42,137 nucleotides of DNA, taken from a virus. The position numbers and the translations under genes were made by a program. The notes below the pieces were generated by a model. The model was not told the origin of the DNA. It saw only the letters and a list, made by a program, of their open reading frames with translations, and made no database searches. Positions 8,490 to 16,693 of this stretch are shown one piece after another (within the stretch, counting starts at the first letter, position 1; every line of letters starts with the position of its first letter). Location of the stretch: IMG/VR virus record IMGVR_UViG_3300025168_014374, positions 1-42,137 of that record; one strand, given 5' to 3'.

Positions 8490-8923
8490 AAACGATAAAA
8501 GCAATAAAAGATTCACCGCGCGCAGAAGAAACTCCGACACATAAAGTAGTATTCAATCAAATTCAAAACGAAATTATTATGCAAAATGAAGAAGCAGTTG
8601 TATATTGCGAAAAAGAATATCCAGAAACATGTAATGAGTTTAAGAATATAATGGCAGAACAATATGTTTTATTTTGTAAGAAACAAAAGAATTATGGTCC
8701 AGGTAATATATCAGTAGGAACTGATTTAAGAACAGATGGTGATGTTAAATTATCATTAACTGGGTTATGGTTTAGAATAAATGACAAAGTACAAAGATTA
8801 AAACAATTAATCATATTAGGACATAAAGATGAAGTTGGAGAATCTGAACTAGATACATTTCAAGATCTATCAGTTTATGGTATAATTGCTCAAATAGTTT
8901 CTGCAAAGAAATGGGGCAAATAA
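8486..8923 (+). CDS. DUF1599 / Nmad1-like nucleotide-modification-associated protein
   Basis: A 145-residue protein with KKQKNYGPGNIS followed by LTGLWFRINDKVQRLKQLI and a helix ESELDTFQDLSVYGIIAQIV. This is the pattern of DUF1599, also called nucleotide modification associated domain 1 (Nmad1), an alpha-helical family often encoded beside base-modification enzymes in phages and distantly similar to MazG-type pyrophosphatases. The acidic E/D residues in the last helix could bind metal. It overlaps gp62 by ATGA. With the dpdA-like gene 3 kb upstream, a role in handling modified nucleotides is plausible. Confidence 0.75.
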   Translation: MKTIKAIKDSPRAEETPTHKVVFNQIQNEIIMQNEEAVVYCEKEYPETCNEFKNIMAEQYVLFCKKQKNYGPGNISVGTDLRTDGDVKLSLTGLWFRINDKVQRLKQLIILGHKDEVGESELDTFQDLSVYGIIAQIVSAKKWGK

Positions 8924-8926
8924 TTA

Positions 8927-8957
8927 GGTAATATGAGATTTTTTTCTTATATTTATA
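8927..8957 (+). promoter_or_regulatory. Class 1 (middle/early-type) promoter, copy 3
   Basis: GGTAATATGAGA starts at 8927 and TTATATT lies at 8947-8953, again 20 nt after the GG. The ATG of the nuclease gene at 8959 begins 12 nt after the first base of TTATATT, about where a transcript would start. The mRNA would therefore be leaderless or nearly so. No Shine-Dalgarno sequence is present. The same 12-nt geometry occurs at 37486-37518. Confidence 0.78.
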
Positions 8958-8958
8958 T

Positions 8959-9894
8959 ATGAATAAGTTCCTAAAATATAATAAGCGAGAGCCGTTACCA
9001 GACGAGCGTAAAATTTCATATTCTCAATTTTCTATGTATTCTAGTTGTCCTAAACATTGGGAATTAGCATATGCAAAAGGTTTACGTACTTTTAGTCAAT
9101 CAATTCATACAATATTTGGTACAGCCATGCATGAAACGTTGCAACATTATTTAACGGTAATGTATGATGATTCTGTCAAGGCTGCAGATGCTATTGATAT
9201 AAATGATTATTTGAGAGATCAAATGTATACATTATATAAAGAAGCAGTTGATAAAATGGATAATCATTTTTCTAATAAATTTGAATTAGGAGAATTTTAT
9301 GAAGATGGAGTTGCTATATTAGATTGGTTTAAGAAAAAACGATCTTTATATTTTTCTAGAAAGAATGAAGAACTACTAGGAATTGAAATTCCAATTTATC
9401 ATCCAGTTAATGAAACAAATGATAAAGTAATGATGTTAGGTTACTTAGATGTAGTTGTAAGAGATAAGCGAGATAATACAATAACTATTATTGATATTAA
9501 AACTAGTACAAGAGGTTGGAATAAATGGCAAAAGGCAGATAAAACAAAGACATCTCAATTAGTTTTATATAAAAAATATTTTGCAGATCAATATGGATTT
9601 GATGTTGAAAAAATTAACATTAAATATATGATTGTGAAAAGAAAACTAATTGATGGAGCCATGTTTCCGCAAAAAAGAATAACAGAATTTGCTCCTGCAA
9701 GTGGTAAACCAACTAGAAATAAATTAGCATCAGAAATTAAATCATTTGTCGATTCAAGTTTTCATGCAGATGGAGCATTTAATTTAGATAGAAATTATGT
9801 AGCAAGTGCAGGTAAAAATAATAAAAACTGTAAGTGGTGTGAATTCAAAGATCAACCAGATATGTGTCCAATAGCTAATAGAATTAAAGTATGA
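8959..9894 (+). CDS. PD-(D/E)XK exonuclease (RecB/Cas4-like) with probable Fe-S cluster
   Basis: A 311-residue nuclease-superfamily protein. The N-terminus ISYSQFSMYSSCPKHWEL and GTAMHETLQHY (H58, E59) are typical of the RecB-like family. The core follows: GYLDVVV (D164), IDIKTS (D179, K181) and QLVLYKKYF (Q200, Y204). Cys30 plus a C-terminal trio C291, C294 and C303 reproduces the AddB/Cas4 four-cysteine pattern that binds 4Fe-4S. It probably processes DNA ends in recombination or host DNA degradation. It stands alone behind its own promoter, and its ATG may start a leaderless message. Confidence 0.88.
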   Translation: MNKFLKYNKREPLPDERKISYSQFSMYSSCPKHWELAYAKGLRTFSQSIHTIFGTAMHETLQHYLTVMYDDSVKAADAIDINDYLRDQMYTLYKEAVDKMDNHFSNKFELGEFYEDGVAILDWFKKKRSLYFSRKNEELLGIEIPIYHPVNETNDKVMMLGYLDVVVRDKRDNTITIIDIKTSTRGWNKWQKADKTKTSQLVLYKKYFADQYGFDVEKINIKYMIVKRKLIDGAMFPQKRITEFAPASGKPTRNKLASEIKSFVDSSFHADGAFNLDRNYVASAGKNNKNCKWCEFKDQPDMCPIANRIKV

Positions 9895-10292
9895 AAGTAG
9901 CAATAATAGGAAGTAGAGAATATGAGAATATTAGAAAGATTAAAGATACTCTAACTGAATTAAAAAAGAAATTTGGAGAGGATTTAATTATTATATCAGG
10001 AGGAGCTCAACATGGTGCAGATAAATTTGCAAGAAAGTATGCATTAGAGTTTGGAATTAGATATAGAGAATTTAATCCTGCCCATACAGTTAAAAATTTA
10101 TATTCAGCTATGTCAGAAACTTATTATGAAAAGCCATATCATGTATCACAATTTCATCATAGGAATATGTTGATAGCAAGAGATTGTAATGTTATGATGG
10201 CATTTATTCAAAACGGAGTTTCATCAAATGGAAGTATGAGTGCAATTAAACAAGCTAAAAAATTAAACAAACCAGTAACAATAGTATCATGA
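9891..10292 (+). CDS. SLOG-type nucleotide-binding protein (DUF2493/YspA-like)
   Basis: A 133-residue Rossmann-like protein beginning MKVAIIGSREY, then ISGGAQHGADKFARKYA (35-51), RNMLIARDCNVMMAFIQNG and a final KPVTIVS strand. This is the DprA/LOG-like pattern of DUF2493 proteins, whose members are thought to bind nucleotides or nucleotide-derived ligands. The ligand is unknown. The start overlaps the nuclease stop by four bases (ATGA), so it is co-translated with that nuclease. Confidence 0.8.
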   Translation: MKVAIIGSREYENIRKIKDTLTELKKKFGEDLIIISGGAQHGADKFARKYALEFGIRYREFNPAHTVKNLYSAMSETYYEKPYHVSQFHHRNMLIARDCNVMMAFIQNGVSSNGSMSAIKQAKKLNKPVTIVS

Positions 10293-10537
10293 GTAGAAAA
10301 GATAGATTTTATATTATAATTAAGTATCATTATAATCCAACAAGTAATGAGGCTAATAAGAAAAAGCCATTACCTGTGCTAATGTTAGGTAATGAAGGAG
10401 ACCCATTAGAATTTGATTCACAAGAATCAGCAGATGAATTTGTAAGTATATGTAATATAAATTCAAATCAAGGATTTAGATATGAGGTTAAAGAATTAGG
10501 AAAGAAATATTTAAAAGTTAATCAAAAAACAGTATGA
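10289..10537 (+). CDS. Small protein of unknown function
   Basis: An 82-residue soluble protein beginning MSRKDRFYIIIKYHYNP, with LPVLMLGNEGDPLEFDSQESADEFVSIC in the middle. The pattern of short strands around a DSQESADEF helix resembles small phage accessory proteins, but I cannot assign a family. Both ends overlap neighbours in ATGA junctions, which supports it as a real gene. Confidence 0.7.
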   Translation: MSRKDRFYIIIKYHYNPTSNEANKKKPLPVLMLGNEGDPLEFDSQESADEFVSICNINSNQGFRYEVKELGKKYLKVNQKTV

Positions 10538-10719
10538 AAAAGTATTTAACATATCACGCAAAATGGCAATTAGGTATAATTGTCTCATGGCCATGTATGT
10601 ATCTGTTCTCAGATATATTAGGTTGGTCAAATTTAGAAACAGTAATAGGATTTCAATTTGTTGGAGCCATAATTTTTTGGCCAATTGACAAATTTATATT
10701 CAAAAAGATGAAAGGTTAG
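10534..10719 (+). CDS. Small two-helix membrane protein
   Basis: A 61-residue protein with two hydrophobic segments, about 12-30 (LGIIVSWPCMYLFSDILGW) and 36-54 (TVIGFQFVGAIIFWPIDKF), and basic ends (MKKYLTYHAK, KFIFKKMKG), so both ends are predicted on the cytoplasmic side. Its function is unknown; inner-membrane phage proteins of this size may act in superinfection exclusion or lysis control. It closes the replication block, and a late-type promoter follows 11 nt after its stop. Confidence 0.75.
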   Translation: MKKYLTYHAKWQLGIIVSWPCMYLFSDILGWSNLETVIGFQFVGAIIFWPIDKFIFKKMKG

Positions 10720-10730
10720 AATGCCAAAAG

Positions 10731-10745
10731 CATATTTATAATAAA
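10731..10745 (+). promoter_or_regulatory. Class 2 (late-type) promoter, copy 1
   Basis: CATATTTATAATAAA lies 32 nt upstream of the ATG at 10763, with ACGGAGATTTA as ribosome site between. The same 15-mer with at most two changes recurs at 35929 and 38513 at near-equal distances from an ATG. It is the only promoter-like element I see for the whole glycan run that follows. Confidence 0.68.
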
Positions 10746-10762
10746 GTTATACGGAGATTTAA

Positions 10763-12217
10763 ATGGAAATAAAGTTACCAAAATTACAAAAAGTAAACCC
10801 AAACAAACGTAAAAAGAAAAAGATATTATTATTGTCAGATGATTTAAGAATGCATTCTGGAATAGGAACGATGTCAAGAGAATTTGTACTAGGTACAGTT
10901 GATAAATACGATTGGGTTCAATTAGCAGCCGCAGTACAGCACCCAGATAATGGAAAAGTATTTGATCTATCACAAGATGTTCAAAAAGAAACAGGTATAT
11001 CAGATGCACATGTAAAACTATATCCATGTACAGGATATGGTAATGCAAATACTTTAAGACAATTATGTGAGACAGAGCGCCCAGATGCGATCTTACATTT
11101 TACAGATCCTAGATTCTGGGGATGGTTATATGATATAGAACATGAATTAAGACAGCGCATGCCAATTATGTATTATAATATTTGGGATGACCTTCCGTAT
11201 CCATTATGGAATGAGCCATATTATGATTCTTGTGATTTAATAATGAATATATCAAGACAGACAGATAATCTTGTAAAAAATGTCTGCAGAACATTTCCAA
11301 AACCAGATTGGGCAGTACAATGGGTTCCTCATGGAATAAATGAAAGTGATACATATCCAATATCTGAATTACATACAGAGTTACAAGAATATCAAAAAAT
11401 GGTAAAAGAATTTAAAGCTGTAAATGAAGTTGAATTTGTAGTATTTTGGACAAATAGAAATATTAGAAGAAAACAACCAGGTGATTTACTTTTAGCATTT
11501 AAATCTTTTTGTGATCAATTACCAAAAGAAAAGGCTAATAAATGTTGTTTATTATTACATACACAGATATCAGATCCAAATGGAACAGATTTATCGGCTG
11601 TACATCAAGCTATTTGTCCCGAGTATAAAGTTGTATTCTCAACATCAAATGCAAGTAGAAAGCAATTGAATTTTTATTATAATATGGCAGATGTAACAGT
11701 TAACATTGCTTCAAATGAAGGTTTTGGACTATCTCATGCAGAATCATTAATGGCCGGAACACCTATTATTAATAATGTAACAGGAGGATTACAAGATGGC
11801 TGTAGATTTGAAGATGAAAATGGAGATTGGATAGAATTTACATCAGATTTTCCAACTAATCATAATGGGACATATAAAAAGCATGCGAAGTGGGCAAAGG
11901 CAGTATTTCCATCAAATAGATCATTACAAGGTTCGCCACAAACACCTTATATATTTGATGACAGATGTAATTTTCAAGATGTTGGTAATGCAATAAAATA
12001 TTGGTATGATATGCCAAAAGAAGATAGAGATGAATGTGGTATGGCAGGTCATGATTGGGTTTGTGGAGATGAATCAAATATGTCAGCTAGACGAATGTCA
12101 GAAAGATTTATTGAATGTATTGATGAATGTCTGGAAAAATGGACACCAAGAAAGAAATTTACAATATATAAAATTGAACAAGCAAAACAAAATAAAAAAT
12201 CAGGAGTTATAGTATAA
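10763..12217 (+). CDS. GT-B glycosyltransferase (GT4-like) with KLPKLQKV N-terminal tag
   Basis: A 484-residue group 1 glycosyltransferase. The acceptor domain begins KKILLLSDDLRMHSGIGTMSREF (glycine-rich loop near 32-38). The donor domain has FWTNRNIRRKQPGDLLLAFK and the E-x7-E motif E319...E327 in NEGFGLSHAESLMAGTP. All key features of a retaining GT-B enzyme are present. Oddly, the first residues contain IKLPKLQKV, and the same motif appears twice at the C-terminus of the next protein. This is the first gene after the late-type promoter. Acceptor and donor are unknown. Confidence 0.88.
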   Translation: MEIKLPKLQKVNPNKRKKKKILLLSDDLRMHSGIGTMSREFVLGTVDKYDWVQLAAAVQHPDNGKVFDLSQDVQKETGISDAHVKLYPCTGYGNANTLRQLCETERPDAILHFTDPRFWGWLYDIEHELRQRMPIMYYNIWDDLPYPLWNEPYYDSCDLIMNISRQTDNLVKNVCRTFPKPDWAVQWVPHGINESDTYPISELHTELQEYQKMVKEFKAVNEVEFVVFWTNRNIRRKQPGDLLLAFKSFCDQLPKEKANKCCLLLHTQISDPNGTDLSAVHQAICPEYKVVFSTSNASRKQLNFYYNMADVTVNIASNEGFGLSHAESLMAGTPIINNVTGGLQDGCRFEDENGDWIEFTSDFPTNHNGTYKKHAKWAKAVFPSNRSLQGSPQTPYIFDDRCNFQDVGNAIKYWYDMPKEDRDECGMAGHDWVCGDESNMSARRMSERFIECIDECLEKWTPRKKFTIYKIEQAKQNKKSGVIV

Positions 12218-13572
12218 TGAAACCATTTATAGTAGTACAAGGACCAGTAGCAACTAGATCAGGATACGGAGATCATACAAGAGATTTAGTAACAGCGTTA
12301 ATTAAATCTAATAAATACGATGTACAAATAATTTCAATGAGATGGGGTGATACACCTTTTACAGGACTTAAACCTGATAATTTAGATCACGTAGAAATAA
12401 TTAAAAGATTTGCAAGAGGTAATATAGCTCGACAACCAGATGTTTATATTCAAATCTCAGTTGCAAATGAATTTTGTATAGCACCAGATGGCAAAACTGA
12501 ACAGCGACCTGGTAAATTTAATATTGGCATTACAGCAGGTATAGAAACAAATATAGTTTCAACTGAATTTCTTGCAGGATGTAATCGAATGGATTTAGTT
12601 ATAACAACATCAGAACATTCGAAAAAAGGATTTATTGATTCGGTATTTGATAAAATTGATAATAAGACAAAAGAAAAACAAGGATCTTTAAAGATTGAAA
12701 AACCAATAGAAGTTTTATTTGAAGGAGTTGATCTAGATGTATACAAGAAAACAGAAAATATAAATGATACAGTAAAAGAAGAACTATCAAATATTAAAGA
12801 AGATTTTTGTTATTTATTTGTAGGGCATTGGCTCAAAGGAAATATTGGACAAGATCGAAAAGATGTAGGAATGATGATAAAAACATTTTGTGAATCATTT
12901 AAGAAAAAATCTGTAAAAAACAGACCAGGACTAATTTTAAAAACATCTCATGCACATTTTTCATATAAAGATTATCATATAATAAAACACCGAATACAAT
13001 CAGTTATAAGGCAATATGGTAATGATATGCCAAATATATATTTGTTACATGGAGACTTTACAGATCAAGAAATGAATTCGTTATATAACCATCCAAAAGT
13101 TAAGGCAATGATATCATTTACAAAAGGTGAAGGTTATGGAAGACCATTAGCAGAGTTTGGAAGAACAGGAAAGCCAATAATAGCAAGTAATTGGTCTGGA
13201 CATGTAGATTTCTTACATAAAGATTATTGTACATTATTGCCAGGAAAATTAACTCAAGTAGATGCATCAGCAGCTGATAGATTTATTTTAAAAGAGGCAA
13301 GTTGGTATACTGTAGATTATGCATATGCATCTCAGGTATTACAAGATTGTATGAAAAATTATAAAACGTATTTAGAAAAGTCTAGAAAAATGCCGCAATA
13401 TATAAAAGAAAATTTCAGTTTAAAGAAAATGCAAGAATTATTTTGCAAAATTATTGATAAAGGTACAAAAAATATACCACAACAAACTGGGTTAAAATTG
13501 CCAAAATTAAAAAAGGTAACAAATGAAAAGCCAAAATTAAAATTACCAAAATTAAAAAAGGTTGAAGTATGA
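12217..13572 (+). CDS. GT-B glycosyltransferase (GT4-like) with repeated LKLPKLKKV tail
   Basis: A 451-residue GT-B protein. The N-terminal domain has GPVATRSGYGDHTRDLVTALI (glycine loop). The donor domain has FVGHWLKGNIGQDRKDVGMMIKTF and the E-x7-E motif E305...E313 in GEGYGRPLAEFGRTGKPII. The last 26 residues hold two copies of LKLPKLKKV (426-434 and 441-449) separated by a short TNEKPK linker. This tail is outside the catalytic fold and could be a docking or membrane/DNA-tethering peptide. The start shares one base with the previous stop (TAATG). Confidence 0.88.
   Translation: MKPFIVVQGPVATRSGYGDHTRDLVTALIKSNKYDVQIISMRWGDTPFTGLKPDNLDHVEIIKRFARGNIARQPDVYIQISVANEFCIAPDGKTEQRPGKFNIGITAGIETNIVSTEFLAGCNRMDLVITTSEHSKKGFIDSVFDKIDNKTKEKQGSLKIEKPIEVLFEGVDLDVYKKTENINDTVKEELSNIKEDFCYLFVGHWLKGNIGQDRKDVGMMIKTFCESFKKKSVKNRPGLILKTSHAHFSYKDYHIIKHRIQSVIRQYGNDMPNIYLLHGDFTDQEMNSLYNHPKVKAMISFTKGEGYGRPLAEFGRTGKPIIASNWSGHVDFLHKDYCTLLPGKLTQVDASAADRFILKEASWYTVDYAYASQVLQDCMKNYKTYLEKSRKMPQYIKENFSLKKMQELFCKIIDKGTKNIPQQTGLKLPKLKKVTNEKPKLKLPKLKKVEV
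13492..13563 (+). repeat. Direct repeat encoding LKLPKLKKV twice
   Basis: Two 27-base copies at 13492-13518 and 13537-13563 differ only at two third-codon positions (TTG/TTA and GTA/GTT). Both encode the same nine residues at the end of the glycosyltransferase gene. A related sequence at 10769-10795 encodes IKLPKLQKV at the start of the preceding gene. Only synonymous differences separate the two tandem copies. Confidence 0.85.
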
Positions 13573-14063
13573 AAGAAAAATTAAAATTAGAATATGATAG
13601 TATATCTCCTATTACAGGAAATAAATGTGTATTGCAAGAAACTAATGATGAAGATAATTCTATATCATATCTTTGTATGCAATCAGGATTTTCATCTCAT
13701 GAAAAGTTAACAGAAGGATCAGAATATCAGTCAAACTTTGAGCGGTCATTGACATCATTAATGGTCGATTGTAAGATAGTAGATGACGAAAAGAAAATAT
13801 GGTATCCATCTTTTATGAGAACACCATATGGCATGTTATATATAGATGGCCAAGAAAAAACTAAATTTATATGGAAGGTTGCAAAAATTATTCCTATAGT
13901 AGGAAAAGAAAGAAAAAAATATCCTATACCAGGAAAAGAAAATGAATTTCATACATCTAAATTAGATGTAGACAATGCCGAATCATTTGAAAAAGAAGAC
14001 TTTTCAAGTGCGATAGATCAATTATATGCTATAGTAAAAGAGGAAGCTGAAAATGAAAATTAG
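13569..14063 (+). CDS. Conserved-looking protein of unknown function in glycan run
   Basis: A 164-residue acidic soluble protein that I do not recognise. The N-terminal part has SPITGNKCVLQET and SYLCMQSGFSS, the sort of paired-cysteine strand arrangement seen in small zinc-ribbon-like domains, but only two cysteines are well placed. The middle has WYPSFMRTPYGMLYIDG. It overlaps the preceding glycosyltransferase by ATGA and the next one by 11 bases, so it is translated with them. It could be a structural or regulatory protein caught in the operon. Confidence 0.72.
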   Translation: MKEKLKLEYDSISPITGNKCVLQETNDEDNSISYLCMQSGFSSHEKLTEGSEYQSNFERSLTSLMVDCKIVDDEKKIWYPSFMRTPYGMLYIDGQEKTKFIWKVAKIIPIVGKERKKYPIPGKENEFHTSKLDVDNAESFEKEDFSSAIDQLYAIVKEEAENEN

Positions 14064-14682
14064 TTATGCGATAACAGTTTGTAATGAACACAAAGAAATA
14101 GAAAAATTATTAACATTTCTATTCGAACATAAAAGAACAGAGGACCAAGTCGTCGTTCAAATGGATGCGGATAATGTAACAGCTGAAGTTATAAATGCAT
14201 GTGAAAAATGGGAATCAAAACCAGCAAAGGAGTATAGTTTAATCCAATGTTCATTAAATAAAAATTTTGCAGCATATAAAAATAATTTGAATAAAAATTG
14301 TGACGGTAATTGGATATTTCAGATAGATGCGGATGAAATACCAAATGAATATTTAATGCAAGCTTTGCCATATATTTTAGAAGCAAATGATGATACAGAA
14401 GCTATATGGGTTCCAAGAGTAAACACAGTAGCAGGTATTACAGATGAACATATTGCCAAATGGGGTTGGGCATTAAATACAGAAGGATGGGTCAATTTTC
14501 CAGATTGGCAAATGAGATTATATAGAAATACAGAAACTATATATTGGATAAAGCCAGTACATGAACAATTAAAAGGTTACACTAAATTTGCTCCTCTACC
14601 TGCAGAAGAAAAGTTTGCTCTATATCATCCAAAAGATATTGGTAGGCAAGAAAAGCAAAATGCATTTTACGATACGATATGA
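14053..14682 (+). CDS. GT2-like glycosyltransferase (GT-A fold)
   Basis: A 209-residue compact GT-A protein. It begins MKISYAITVCNEHKEIEKLL, the usual GT2 start, and has WIFQIDADEIPNEYL with a DxD motif at 92-94 for metal and nucleotide-sugar binding. It also has an NWxxxxxDWQMRLYRNTETIYW segment and ends KPVHEQLKGY...HPKDIGRQEKQNAFYDTI, a pattern common in small waaE/KdtX-like transferases. It is short for GT2 but looks complete. The substrate is unknown. Confidence 0.83.
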   Translation: MKISYAITVCNEHKEIEKLLTFLFEHKRTEDQVVVQMDADNVTAEVINACEKWESKPAKEYSLIQCSLNKNFAAYKNNLNKNCDGNWIFQIDADEIPNEYLMQALPYILEANDDTEAIWVPRVNTVAGITDEHIAKWGWALNTEGWVNFPDWQMRLYRNTETIYWIKPVHEQLKGYTKFAPLPAEEKFALYHPKDIGRQEKQNAFYDTI

Positions 14683-15704
14683 TAAAAATAAAATTATATG
14701 AACATGATAAACATCGAAATGAATGTACATTTCGACCATATATATGGGCACAACATGTTTTAAAAGATGTTGGAATTGAATTTACAGATGGCGATTCATA
14801 TGATTATGCATGGATTGCGCAAGCAAGTATTATAGATAAAAAAGTTTCTTTAAAAGAATCCGTAGAGAATGGATTAAAATTCCTTTCAAATATTTCAGGT
14901 GATTATATGATACTTGATGGTCAAGACTCGACATCATTGATAGGAACATATGAAGTGTTTAAGGAATCAAATGCCTTATTACTCTTAAAGAATAGTTTAT
15001 TAAAAGATAGATCATTATACAAACAAGGATCGGTCCTAGGACGACATTACTGGGGTCCAGGAGATTATAAACTAGATGATTTTGATCAATATTCAGATAG
15101 AATTATTTTATCAGGAACAAATTGGTTGGCAACTCATTGGGCTGGAATCAAAGTTCAATGGTTTGATTATTCTCGTCCAAAACAATATGATGTATCAGCA
15201 ATGTTTCAATATCCGTCATTAGCTCCAAGTCATGAACATGGTCAAATACAAAGTGATTATTATGATAAGTTTAGACGTCCTAGTATTGATGTATTAAACA
15301 AATTAAATTATAATATTGCTAAACTTGATAAAGGTAAACGAGTTAATCAAGAAGAATACTTTAAAAGATTAATTGATTCTAAAATAATCTTTGCACCATT
15401 TGGTTACGGAGAAATGGCACCTAGAGATTTAGAAGCAGCAATGTTTGGGGCGGTATTGATAAAGCCAGATATGAGTTATATAGACACATCTCCTAACCCA
15501 TTTGTTGATGGAGAAACGTATATTGCATGTAAACATGATTTTAGCGATCTGGAAGAAAAAATAGATATGATATTAGGAAATACGAAAAATTATCATTATA
15601 TTATAGAAAATGCAAGGAAAAAGTTTTCTGAATTATATAATCCAGAAAATATTGCATTAAATGTTTATAACATATTTAAAAACTTAAACGGAGTATCTAC
15701 CTAA
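14679..15704 (+). CDS. Glycosyltransferase-like protein (GT-B type)
   Basis: A 341-residue protein. The C-terminal part has FKRLIDSKIIFAPFGYGEMAPRDLEAAMFGAVLIKPDMSYIDT, resembling the donor-site region of exostosin/CgeB-like GT-B transferases, where an E residue follows the glycine loop. It ends in a helix (NALNVYNIFKNL-like) typical of these proteins. The N-terminal half has no strong signature. It overlaps the gene before by ATGA and shares a base with the gene after. Donor and acceptor are unknown. Confidence 0.65.
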   Translation: MIKIKLYEHDKHRNECTFRPYIWAQHVLKDVGIEFTDGDSYDYAWIAQASIIDKKVSLKESVENGLKFLSNISGDYMILDGQDSTSLIGTYEVFKESNALLLLKNSLLKDRSLYKQGSVLGRHYWGPGDYKLDDFDQYSDRIILSGTNWLATHWAGIKVQWFDYSRPKQYDVSAMFQYPSLAPSHEHGQIQSDYYDKFRRPSIDVLNKLNYNIAKLDKGKRVNQEEYFKRLIDSKIIFAPFGYGEMAPRDLEAAMFGAVLIKPDMSYIDTSPNPFVDGETYIACKHDFSDLEEKIDMILGNTKNYHYIIENARKKFSELYNPENIALNVYNIFKNLNGVST

Positions 15705-16693
15705 TGAAATTTGCATTTATAGTTGACAATTGTGGAGTTGAATCTTATTATATTAAAGATAAGCAATCTTATTCATTTAGGAATAATGAATTAACTGTTA
15801 ATCATAATTCACTTTCTACAAAATCAATGATCGGAATGTGGTCTTATCCATTTATTTTTGATGGATGTTTTTTAAATTGGAAAGAATGGGGTGATAATTT
15901 ACCTGATTATAATTTAGAAACTATAATAGTTGCAATTGAAAAAGACTTTGAAACATATACTATTGATAAATTGAGAAAAAAATATCCAAATGCATTTATT
16001 ATCGGAATGATAAAAGAAATATTTCTAGGCAATGTAGGTTCAGTAGGATATTCTCCAGCATTTCAAAGCGAAAAACATAAAAATCGTATAAAATTTTTAA
16101 ATCAATGTGATGCAGTAGTTCAGCCATTTCCAGAATTAGAAAAATCTCCTTTAACTCATTTAATTGATGATTGTAAAGGTAATATATCTTATATACCTTT
16201 TCCAGTTGATGTAGATTACATTTATGAAAATTATTATAAAGCCGAAAAACATGATAGTATCTTTATGTATACTACTCCTACACATGGTAGACGTGCTAAT
16301 ACATTAGAGTTTACAAAATATATTAGTAATAAATTTAATATTCCATGGCATCATAAAGGAGATCAATATGTTCCGGTATTAGGAGATTTATATAACATAT
16401 GGTCACAGTCTACATTCCATTTTAATTTAGACCCTATAGAATGGTTTCCAGGATCTCAAGCCATACAAGTGGCCGCGGCAGGAGTTATCAATGTAGGTGG
16501 ATCAAACAATAGTCATAAATATTTATTTCCTGAATTAGCTACAAATGATTTATCTAAATTAGAAGCTGTTATTGGAAATATTATTTCTGATCAGAATAAA
16601 AGAACTGAAATAATGCAGACTGCATTTGACAAAGTAAATGAATTATATAGCTTTAATACAGTTAGACGACAAGTAAAAGAATTACAAAAATGA
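15704..16693 (+). CDS. Glycosyltransferase-like protein (GT-B type)
   Basis: A 329-residue protein with FMYTTPTHGRRANTLEFTKYI at the start of the second domain and SQSTFHFNLDPIEWFPGSQAIQVAAAGVINVGGSNNSHKYLFPE, a donor-loop-like region, followed by the usual C-terminal helix with FNTVRRQVKEL. The domain order suggests GT-B, but the E-x7-E motif is not clear. It lies between another glycosyltransferase-like gene and a UDP-sugar dehydrogenase, so a role in glycan assembly is likely. Confidence 0.6.
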   Translation: MKFAFIVDNCGVESYYIKDKQSYSFRNNELTVNHNSLSTKSMIGMWSYPFIFDGCFLNWKEWGDNLPDYNLETIIVAIEKDFETYTIDKLRKKYPNAFIIGMIKEIFLGNVGSVGYSPAFQSEKHKNRIKFLNQCDAVVQPFPELEKSPLTHLIDDCKGNISYIPFPVDVDYIYENYYKAEKHDSIFMYTTPTHGRRANTLEFTKYISNKFNIPWHHKGDQYVPVLGDLYNIWSQSTFHFNLDPIEWFPGSQAIQVAAAGVINVGGSNNSHKYLFPELATNDLSKLEAVIGNIISDQNKRTEIMQTAFDKVNELYSFNTVRRQVKELQK

